From CAIMZW01 sp037130455 (GTDB lineage Bacteria; Actinomycetota; Actinomycetes; Nanopelagicales; Nanopelagicaceae), in NCBI GenBank assembly GCA_037130455.1, contig JBAXSZ010000065.1:1-6482 (forward strand): a stretch of DNA of 6,482 bases, in the 5' to 3' direction. Below the pieces are notes generated by a model. The model saw nothing but the letters and a program-made list of their open reading frames with translations, was not told the origin of the DNA and did not search any database. Both the position numbers and the translations under genes were made by a program. Below are positions 1-4,947 of the stretch, piece after piece (positions within the stretch are counted from its first letter, which is position 1; each line of letters opens with the position of its first letter).

Positions 1-954
1 GATGAACTTAGCCGACTTTCCATTTCAAAACCCTGTTGCCGCAAATCCGAAGTATCCTCACTTCTTCGTTTTGCTGGCGGTCTCCATATTTCTGCAGGAA
101 AGATCGTCATCGAAGTGGAGTTGGATACGGCGCAAACTGCCAGACGTCTTCGCAAAGATATCTCTGAAGTTTTCGGTCACGATTCGGAATTGGCCGTTCT
201 TTCTCCCAGTGGGCTTCGAAAAGGAAATCGCTATGTTGTTCGCGTAGCGTCTGAAGGCGATGCTCTGGCCCGACAGACCGGTCTCATTGATTCCCACAGT
301 CGACCAGTCCGCGGTTTACCACCTCAAGTTGTTTCTGCAGGAATTTGCGATGCCGAAGCCGCCTGGCGTGGTGCATTTTTAGCCCATGGCTCTTTAACCG
401 AGCCAGGCCGCTCATCTGCGTTAGAAATCACCTGCCCGGGACCAGAAGCAGCCCTGGCGCTCGTTGGCGCCGCCCGTCGGTTAGGAATTGCCGCCAAAGC
501 CCGCGAAGTACGGAATGTGGATCGAGTCGTCATTCGAGATGGCGATGCCATTGGGGCCTTGCTCACGCGCTTGGGCGCTCACGAAAGCGTTCTGGCTTGG
601 GAAGAACGGCGGATGCGTCGTGAAGTGCGGGCGACCGCTAATCGGCTCGCCAATTTTGATGATGCCAACCTGAGGCGTTCAGCCCGAGCAGCTGTGGCCG
701 CTTCGGCCCGAGTCGCTCGCGCCATGGAAATTTTAGGCTCAGAAATTCCCGATCATCTCAAGGAAGCTGGCGACCTGCGGATTAACCACGGTCAAGCTAG
801 CCTAGAAGAGCTTGGTTCATTGGCCTCACCGCCCATGACTAAGGATGCAATTGCCGGCCGAATCCGCCGCCTCTTAGCAATGGCCGACAAGCGAGCTCAT
901 GATTTGGGAGTTCCTGATACTGAAGCAGGATTGAGCCCAGACCTGCTCAATTAA
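1..954 (+). CDS. whiA: WhiA, DNA-binding sporulation/division regulator (5' end cut off)
   Basis: Frame 1 is open from the first base to TAA at 952-954 and gives 317 residues. The visible protein opens with DELSRL, which normally sits a few residues after the WhiA initiator, so only about 5-10 codons are missing upstream. The GTG at 115 is internal, because conserved sequence (SSLLRFAGG and onward) continues in frame before it. WhiA proteins join a LAGLIDADG homing-endonuclease-like domain without nuclease activity to a C-terminal helix-turn-helix domain. Here the two LAGLIDADG-like helices lie near visible residues 16-30 and 122-135 (WRGAFLAHGSLTEP), and the helix-turn-helix near 266-296 (ASLEELGSL, then AGRIRRLLAMADKRA). 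In Streptomyces WhiA works with WhiB to activate division genes such as ftsZ. In non-sporulating actinobacteria its role is less clear, probably growth and division control. The conserved core is intact. No strong terminator follows. Confidence 0.96.
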   Translation, partial: DELSRLSISKPCCRKSEVSSLLRFAGGLHISAGKIVIEVELDTAQTARRLRKDISEVFGHDSELAVLSPSGLRKGNRYVVRVASEGDALARQTGLIDSHSRPVRGLPPQVVSAGICDAEAAWRGAFLAHGSLTEPGRSSALEITCPGPEAALALVGAARRLGIAAKAREVRNVDRVVIRDGDAIGALLTRLGAHESVLAWEERRMRREVRATANRLANFDDANLRRSARAAVAASARVARAMEILGSEIPDHLKEAGDLRINHGQASLEELGSLASPPMTKDAIAGRIRRLLAMADKRAHDLGVPDTEAGLSPDLLN

Positions 955-1027
955 CCGCCTGGAAAGCTCTTGTTAGCCAAAAGTTAGGCTGGCACTTGCT
1001 CAAGGCAAAGGTGAACTCGGGCGTGGC

Positions 1028-1036
1028 TGATAGGCT
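1028..1036 (+). promoter_or_regulatory. Candidate extended -10 promoter element for the gap operon
   Basis: TGA followed by TAGGCT (1031-1036) fits the TGn extended -10 motif plus a TAnnnT hexamer, the usual actinobacterial housekeeping -10 form. No good -35 hexamer lies 16-18 bp upstream (about 1007-1014 reads AAGGTGAA), which is common when an extended -10 is present. Transcription would start near 1042-1044 and leave a leader of about 100 nt before gap. The position, between the whiA stop and the first glycolytic gene, is where an operon promoter is expected. This call rests on pattern only. Confidence 0.45.
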
Positions 1037-1044
1037 AGTACCCG

Positions 1045-1056
1045 CACAATGTTGTG
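1045..1056. promoter_or_regulatory. Possible operator: CACAA-TG-TTGTG inverted repeat next to the predicted gap start site
   Basis: The two 5-bp arms CACAA and TTGTG are exact inverted copies separated by TG. The 2-nt spacer is too short for an RNA hairpin loop, so protein binding is the more natural reading. The site lies 9 bp downstream of the -10 candidate, where a repressor could block initiation or early elongation. No particular regulator is recognised, and a repeat this short can occur by chance. Confidence 0.25.
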
Positions 1057-1070
1057 AATTCGCAGATTAT

Positions 1071-1093
1071 GCCGAAATTCTTCGGCTACTTTT
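1071..1093 (+). terminator. Attenuator-like hairpin 1 in the gap leader
   Basis: GCCGAA (1071-1076) and TTCGGC (1081-1086) form a perfect 6-bp stem with a 4-nt loop. TACTTTT (1087-1093) follows directly. The layout resembles a small intrinsic terminator placed inside the untranslated leader about 55 nt before the gap start. The stem is short and the T-tract is interrupted, so termination would probably be partial. It could serve as an attenuator or as an mRNA stability element. Confidence 0.35.
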
Positions 1094-1107
1094 CTGGTGA
1101 ACCGTTG

Positions 1108-1127
1108 GCCCATTCTGGGTACTTTTT
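1108..1127 (+). terminator. Attenuator-like hairpin 2 in the gap leader
   Basis: CCCA (1109-1112) pairs with TGGG (1116-1119) around a TTC loop, with a possible G-T wobble pair outside (1108 with 1120). TACTTTTT follows (1120-1127). The GGGTACT at 1117-1123 is also an exact reverse complement of AGTACCC at 1037-1043, so it could pair instead with the very start of the transcript if initiation is slightly upstream of the predicted site. The 4-5-bp stem is weak on its own. It is listed because it repeats the hairpin-then-TACTTTT pattern of the preceding element. Confidence 0.25.
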
Positions 1128-1145
1128 CATGAAGCGAGGATTATT

Positions 1146-2147
1146 GTGGTTCGTGTTGGAATTAATGGATTTGGCCGAATTGGCCGTAACTTTTTCCGCG
1201 CCGTGTTGGATTCCGGCGCCGATATTGAGATTGTTGGCATTAACGATTTGACGGAAACGTCCACTTTGGCGCATCTGCTCAAATATGACTCTATTTTGGG
1301 CCGCCTGGGCTTGCCCGTCTCCCACACCGCCGATTCCATTACCGTTGGCGATCGCACCATCCGCATTTTCGCCGAGCGCGATCCTGCTGCCCTTCCTTGG
1401 GCCGAGGTCAAGGCCGATATCGTTCTTGAATCAACTGGACATTTCACTAAGGCTGCCGATGCCAAGAAGCACATCACCGCTGGCGCAAAGAAGGTAATTA
1501 TTTCCGCTCCGGCAAGTGATGAAGATGTCACCATCGTTATGGGTGTTAACCACGAAAAGTACGAGCCAGCCAATCATCACATCATTTCTAACGCATCGTG
1601 TACCACCAACTGCCTTGCTCCAATGGCAAAAGTTCTCAATGATGAATTTGGAATTGTTCGTGGCTTGATGACCACCATTCATGCTTACACCAATGACCAA
1701 GTGATTTTGGATTTCCCGCACAAGGATTTGCGCCGTTCCCGAGCCGCTGCTCTTTCCATCATTCCAACTTCGACCGGTGCTGCTAAAGCAATCAGCTTGG
1801 TTTTGCCAGAGTTAAAGGGCAAGCTAGATGGTTACGCACTTCGTGTTCCAGTCCCAACCGGTTCTGCTACCGACTTAACCGTTGAACTTTCTCGTGAAGT
1901 AACCGTGGCCGAAGTCAATGCAGTGATGAAGCAAGCTGCTGATGGTCCGCTCAAGGGCTTCTTGTCCTATACCGAAGACCCAATCGTTTCGGCAGATATT
2001 GTCACCGATCCAAGTTCTTGCATCTTTGACTCAGGTTTGACCAAAGTCATTGGCACCACAGTGAAGGTGGTTGGTTGGTATGACAACGAGTGGGGTTACT
2101 CCAATCGTCTTGTCGATCTTATTGGTCTAGTAGGTTCATCGCTCTAA
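1146..2147 (+). CDS. gap: Glyceraldehyde-3-phosphate dehydrogenase, NAD-dependent (GapA type)
   Basis: This 333-residue cytosolic enzyme oxidises and phosphorylates glyceraldehyde 3-phosphate to 1,3-bisphosphoglycerate with reduction of NAD+. The length is standard for class I GAPDH. The Rossmann motif GINGFGRIGR occupies residues 5-14. Asp34 is the usual NAD-ribose ligand and argues against NADP preference. The active site is SNASCTTNC (148-156), with nucleophile Cys152 and general base His179. The S-loop region FPHKDLRRSRAA and the C-terminal WYDNEWGYSNR are intact. The start is GTG at 1146, preceded by GAGGA (1136-1140) at 5-nt spacing, and translation begins directly with the conserved VRVGINGFG. 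An ATG at 1129 is out of frame. The gene opens the gap-pgk-tpiA operon, and its stop overlaps the pgk start by one base. Nothing suggests the gluconeogenic GapB form. Confidence 0.98.
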   Translation: MVRVGINGFGRIGRNFFRAVLDSGADIEIVGINDLTETSTLAHLLKYDSILGRLGLPVSHTADSITVGDRTIRIFAERDPAALPWAEVKADIVLESTGHFTKAADAKKHITAGAKKVIISAPASDEDVTIVMGVNHEKYEPANHHIISNASCTTNCLAPMAKVLNDEFGIVRGLMTTIHAYTNDQVILDFPHKDLRRSRAAALSIIPTSTGAAKAISLVLPELKGKLDGYALRVPVPTGSATDLTVELSREVTVAEVNAVMKQAADGPLKGFLSYTEDPIVSADIVTDPSSCIFDSGLTKVIGTTVKVVGWYDNEWGYSNRLVDLIGLVGSSL

Positions 2148-3340
2148 TGAATATACCTACCCTCGAAACGTTAGACGTTCGCGGGAAGCGCGTACTACTT
2201 CGTTGTGATCTTAATGTTCCCCTCAAAGAGGGGAACATTACTGACGACGGGCGGATTCGTGCTTCGCTTCCTACCATTAAATATTTATTGGAATCTGGCG
2301 CGAGCATTGTGATTGTTGCCCATCTAGGTCGGCCAAAAGGGGAACGTAAGCCTGAACTTTCATTGGCGCCAGTAGCACAACGATTAGGTGAACTCTTGGA
2401 AAGAGAGATCGCATTCTCTTCGGAGAGCGTTGGCGTTGGTGTGACAGAAAATGTTGCGGCGATGACTCCGGGATCGGTTTTACTATTAGAAAATATTAGA
2501 TACGAAGCAGCTGAAACCAGCAAGGTCGAATCGGAGCGGGAAGAATTAGCTCGCCAATTAGCTAGTTATGCCGACTTCTTCGTAAGCGATGGCTTCGGAG
2601 CCGTACACCGCAAGCATGCTTCGGTCTATGACGTTGCCAAACTCTTGCCTCACGCTGCCGGTTTCTTGGTTGCTGCCGAGGTTGAAGTTTTGAAGAAACT
2701 TACCCAAGAGCCGGTTCGTCCCTATGGCGTAGTCCTTGGTGGCGCAAAAGTTTCCGACAAAATTGGCGTTATTTCAAATCTTTTGGAGAAGGTAAATATC
2801 CTGGCCATTGGTGGCGGAATGGTCTTCACCTTCCTTGCTGCTCAAGGAAAGGAGATCGGAACTTCGCTGGTGGAAACGGATTCCATTCCAACAGTTCTTG
2901 AACTGCTTGCGCGTGCTAAAGAAATCGGCGTAGAAATTTTGTTACCAACCGACATCGTCGTGGCACCTGCTTTTGCAGCCGATGCAACCCCGACTTTGGT
3001 TTCTGTTGATCACATCCCGCACGATCAAATGGGCTTGGATATCGGACCAGTGTCTGCTACCGCATTTGCCAGCGAAATTGAAAAGTGCAAAACCGTCTTT
3101 TGGAATGGCCCCATGGGCGTCTTTGAATTTCCTCACTTTGCTGCCGGAACACGCGCTGTTGCTGCAGCGCTTACTCATGTTGACGGAATTTCTGTCGTTG
3201 GCGGCGGAGATTCAGCAGCGGCAGTTCGCAAATTGGGTTTTGCTGATTCTGCATTTGGATATATTTCCACTGGCGGTGGCGCCTCTTTGGAATATTTGGA
3301 AGGGAAAGAACTTCCAGGTTTATTAGTTCTAGCAATTTAG
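2147..3340 (+). CDS. pgk: Phosphoglycerate kinase
   Basis: Pgk transfers the acyl phosphate of 1,3-bisphosphoglycerate to ADP, giving ATP and 3-phosphoglycerate, and directly uses the GAPDH product. The protein has 397 residues, normal for bacteria. The N-terminal substrate domain shows DLNVP (21-25), AHLGRPKG (58-65), Arg118 in LLENIRYE and Arg155 in GAVHRKHAS. The C-terminal nucleotide domain shows LGGAKVSDKIGV, WNGPMGVFE (319-327), GGGDS (352-356) and STGGGASLE (374-382). The start is the ATG at 2147, whose A is the last base of the gap stop (TAATG). The family start (MNIPTLETLDVRGKRVLLR) fits there, and an in-frame GTG at 2090 would lie inside gap. No strong Shine-Dalgarno sequence is present (AGTAGG ends 12 nt upstream), so translation is probably coupled to gap termination. 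A 13-bp perfect inverted repeat lies in codons 22-32. Confidence 0.97.
   Translation: MNIPTLETLDVRGKRVLLRCDLNVPLKEGNITDDGRIRASLPTIKYLLESGASIVIVAHLGRPKGERKPELSLAPVAQRLGELLEREIAFSSESVGVGVTENVAAMTPGSVLLLENIRYEAAETSKVESEREELARQLASYADFFVSDGFGAVHRKHASVYDVAKLLPHAAGFLVAAEVEVLKKLTQEPVRPYGVVLGGAKVSDKIGVISNLLEKVNILAIGGGMVFTFLAAQGKEIGTSLVETDSIPTVLELLARAKEIGVEILLPTDIVVAPAFAADATPTLVSVDHIPHDQMGLDIGPVSATAFASEIEKCKTVFWNGPMGVFEFPHFAAGTRAVAAALTHVDGISVVGGGDSAAAVRKLGFADSAFGYISTGGGASLEYLEGKELPGLLVLAI
2212..2240 (+). repeat. Perfect 13-bp inverted repeat with 3-nt loop inside the 5' part of pgk
   Basis: The left arm TAATGTTCCCCTC (2212-2224) and the right arm GAGGGGAACATTA (2228-2240) are exact reverse complements separated by AAA. 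In the mRNA this gives a 13-pair stem with an AAA triloop, starting 65 nt after the pgk ATG and about 65 nt after the gap stop. No T-run follows, so it is not a classic intrinsic terminator. The encoded peptide (NVPLKEGNI) matches ordinary Pgk sequence at this place, so the structure has not disrupted the protein. It could stabilise the 3' end of a processed gap transcript or slow translation early in pgk. Either role is inference. Confidence 0.8.
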
Positions 3341-3383
3341 TTTCACTGAGTTTTTACAGGTGTTAACGAGTCAAGGGAGTGTT

Positions 3384-4157
3384 ATGCGTAAGCCATTAAT
3401 AGCAGGCAACTGGAAGATGAACCTCAACCACTTAGAGGCGATCGCAGTTACCCAGAAACTGTCTTATTCCTTAGGGGATAAAGATTACGATGCCGTTGAT
3501 GTGGTGGTAATTCCTCCTTTTACCGATATTCGTTCGGTGCAGACTCTCATCGATGGCGATCGCCTCCGACTGCTCTACGGTGCTCAAGATCTCTCCCCAG
3601 ACGTGTCAGGAGCCTTCACGGGTGATATTTCCGGATCCATGTTGGCGAAGTTAGGTTGTTCCTTTGTCGTAGTTGGTCATTCAGAGCGACGGGCAATTCA
3701 CCAAGAAGGCGATGAACTCGTTAATCGCAAAATTAAGGCCGCTTTGGCCAATGAGATCACTCCGATTTTTTGTATCGGTGAAGATTTAGCCATCCGCGAA
3801 GCCGGAACTCATGTCGAGTATGTGCTCAATCAAGTACGAAATGGGCTTAAAGGCTTTCATAAGCCTGAGCTGAAAAAGATTGTCTTTGCCTACGAACCAG
3901 TCTGGGCTATCGGAACTGGAAAAACGGCAACCCCTGAGGATGCTCAAGAAGTCTGCGCTGCTATTCGCGCTGAATTGATTTCGATTGGATCTGAGGAAAT
4001 TGCCGCTGGCGCTCGGATTCTCTACGGCGGTTCGGTTAAATCCAGCAATGCAGTCGACATTATGAAGCAACCCGACGTGGATGGCGCCCTGGTAGGTGGA
4101 GCCAGTCTGGATCCAGAGGAATTCGCTCGAATCGTTAAATTTCATGGAGCGCTCTAG
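3384..4157 (+). CDS. tpiA: Triosephosphate isomerase
   Basis: TpiA interconverts dihydroxyacetone phosphate and glyceraldehyde 3-phosphate and so feeds GAPDH. The 257-residue protein is one complete TIM barrel. Catalytic residues are visible: Asn9 and Lys11 in AGNWKMN (7-13), His99 in GHSERR (98-103) and Glu171 in AYEPVWAIGTGK (169-180), the last including the mobile loop 6. The phosphate-binding segments are YGGSV (214-218) and LVGGASL (236-242). ATG at 3384 is chosen over an in-frame GTG at 3360 because AAGGGAG (3373-3379) sits 4 nt upstream of it and family proteins begin just before KPLIAGNWKMN. The 43-nt gap after pgk shows no clear promoter or terminator, so tpiA is probably the third gene of the gap operon. 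No key residue is missing. Confidence 0.98.
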   Translation: MRKPLIAGNWKMNLNHLEAIAVTQKLSYSLGDKDYDAVDVVVIPPFTDIRSVQTLIDGDRLRLLYGAQDLSPDVSGAFTGDISGSMLAKLGCSFVVVGHSERRAIHQEGDELVNRKIKAALANEITPIFCIGEDLAIREAGTHVEYVLNQVRNGLKGFHKPELKKIVFAYEPVWAIGTGKTATPEDAQEVCAAIRAELISIGSEEIAAGARILYGGSVKSSNAVDIMKQPDVDGALVGGASLDPEEFARIVKFHGAL

Positions 4158-4241
4158 CCCCCTAAGTACGTGTATCCTTGGGCACTTACAGGAAACGGGT
4201 TGACGCCCGCCTCGTTACAGAATCGTTGATTGGGAGAGATT

Positions 4242-4472
4242 GTGGTCGTAGGTCTATCGGTACTTTTGCTCGTTACGAGCATCCTTATGGTCATGCTTGT
4301 CCTCCTTCATAAGGGCAAGGGCAGCGGCCTTTCTGACCTCTTCGGAGGCGGCATCTCTTCTTCCTACGGCGGATCTTCAGTCGTGGAGCGCAACCTGGAC
4401 CGGATCACCATTGTGGTGGGCGGACTCTGGTTTGCCGGCGTCATTGCATTGAGCTTGGTTCTCAAGAAGTAA
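4242..4472 (+). CDS. secG: SecG, preprotein translocase subunit
   Basis: SecG is a small inner-membrane subunit that helps SecA-driven movement of proteins through SecYEG. The product has 76 residues, typical for actinobacteria. It shows two membrane segments (about residues 4-22 and 54-74) joined by a loop with LLHKGKGSGLSDLFGGG and the signature GGSSVVERNLDRITIVV. The start is probably GTG at 4242, with GGGAG (4232-4236) 5 nt upstream. A TTG at 4230 is in frame and would add four residues (MGEI), but the ribosome-binding site would then lie inside the gene. The gene follows tpiA after 84 bp, as in many actinobacteria. TTGACG at 4200-4205 resembles a -35 box but has no matching -10, so it may be co-transcribed with tpiA. 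Its last codons form the first copy of a repeat that recurs downstream. Confidence 0.95.
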   Translation: MVVGLSVLLLVTSILMVMLVLLHKGKGSGLSDLFGGGISSSYGGSSVVERNLDRITIVVGGLWFAGVIALSLVLKK

Positions 4473-4514
4473 TCTATTTAAGAAGTAATTAAAAGAGTCG
4501 GCAGTAAGAAGTTA
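4464..4514 (+). repeat. AAGAAGTAAT direct repeats spanning the secG stop codon
   Basis: AAGAAGTAAT occurs at 4464-4473 (the final two Lys codons and stop of secG plus one base) and again at 4480-4489. A degenerate third copy, AAGAAGTTA, lies at 4506-4514. The two exact copies start 16 bp apart. Further AAGAAG-containing stretches occur at 4578-4586 and 4589-4597, close to the next gene. The pattern suggests local duplication by slippage in a purine-rich 3' end. No function is evident. Confidence 0.6.
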
Positions 4515-4534
4515 GATATTGCGCGCTAGATGAT

Positions 4535-4540
4535 TAGGAT
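4535..4540 (+). promoter_or_regulatory. Weak -10 candidate for the RbpA-family gene
   Basis: TAGGAT fits the TAnnnT actinobacterial -10 form and lies 71 bp before the gene. The hexamer 17 bp upstream, TTAGAT (4512-4517), is a poor -35. No sigma-R-like GGAAT/GTT pair was seen, although the canonical Streptomyces rbpA gene is known to respond to sigma-R. The surrounding AT-rich spacer contains other TAGAT words, so the exact start site is uncertain. Confidence 0.25.
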
Positions 4541-4564
4541 CAATTAGATCAATTAGATCAATTA
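4538..4564. repeat. Three exact tandem copies of GATCAATTA
   Basis: The 9-bp unit GATCAATTA occurs three times head to tail at 4538-4546, 4547-4555 and 4556-4564. A degenerate version (GATGATTAG) precedes it at 4529-4537, and AATAAATT follows. The array lies in the AT-rich 139-bp spacer between secG and the RbpA-family gene and overlaps the end of the only -10 candidate. A 9-bp period is shorter than one helical turn. The array may be a slippage-prone microsatellite that changes promoter spacing, or simply neutral sequence. Confidence 0.85.
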
Positions 4565-4611
4565 AATAAATTCGCAAAAGAAGAACACAAGAAGAATTTG
4601 AGGTAGATCAG

Positions 4612-4947
4612 ATGGGTAGTGCAATCCGCGGAAGTCGAGTCGGCGCCGGTCCAATGGGCGAAGCCGAACGCGGCGAAGCCATTCCACGTTTTCGAGTCTC
4701 TTATTGGTGTGCCAATGGTCACGAAACTCGACCATCCTTTGCCGAAGATGGCACCGTTCAAATTCCAGAAGAATGGGATTGTCCTCGCTGTGGCTTCCCA
4801 GCCGGACTTGATAAAGAGAATCCACCGATGCCGGTCAAGAACGAGCCATATAAGACTCACCTTGCTTACGTCAAAGAGCGCCGAACCGAAGCCGAAGCTG
4901 AAAAAATTCTCGGTGATGCCTTAGCTAGATTGCGTGGCGAAGACTAA
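4612..4947 (+). CDS. RbpA-family RNA polymerase-binding protein (secG-linked paralog type)
   Basis: RbpA proteins bind the principal sigma factor and RNA polymerase and stabilise the open promoter complex. This 111-residue protein has the family layout. An N-terminal tail (1-25, AIRGSRVGAGPMGEAERGEA) leads to a small zinc-ribbon core with probable ligands Cys33, His37, Cys57 and Cys60. A short linker (about 70-80) and a C-terminal sigma-interaction helix pair follow (KTHLAYVKERR, then ILGDALARLRGE). Arg90-Arg91 match the family's ERR sigma contact. The linker has only Lys76 and Lys81, fewer basic residues than canonical RbpA. From memory it resembles the secG-linked family member of Streptomyces more than the experimentally studied RbpA, so no gene symbol is assigned. 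ATG 4612 has GAGGT (4600-4604) 7 nt upstream. The stop interlocks with that of pgi on the opposite strand. Confidence 0.85.
   Translation: MGSAIRGSRVGAGPMGEAERGEAIPRFRVSYWCANGHETRPSFAEDGTVQIPEEWDCPRCGFPAGLDKENPPMPVKNEPYKTHLAYVKERRTEAEAEKILGDALARLRGED

Noticed and set aside
115..954. Shorter whiA starting at GTG 115
   Set aside because: The frame is open upstream to base 1 and encodes conserved WhiA N-terminal sequence, so the gene is truncated by the window edge, not started at 115.
955..1010. Terminator after whiA
   Set aside because: AGCC/GGCT pairs around 975-990 give only a 4-bp stem and no T-tract follows.
1127..1573. Reading frame of 148 codons on the - strand opposite gap, and similar shadow frames opposite the other genes
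   Set aside because: They lie fully opposite conserved enzymes, show no recognisable family features, and lack convincing ribosome-binding sites.
2090..2146. In-frame GTG extension of pgk into gap
   Set aside because: It would add 19 residues unrelated to Pgk and overlap gap by 58 bases. The ATG at 2147 gives the family N-terminus.
3360..3383. GTG start for tpiA at 3360
   Set aside because: The eight extra residues are not family-like, and the ribosome-binding site AAGGGAG would lie inside the coding region. ATG 3384 fits better.
4200..4223. Promoter for secG from TTGACG at 4200-4205
   Set aside because: The nearest -10-like words (TACAGA at 4216, CAGAAT at 4218) are only 10-12 bp away, and nothing suitable lies at 16-18 bp.
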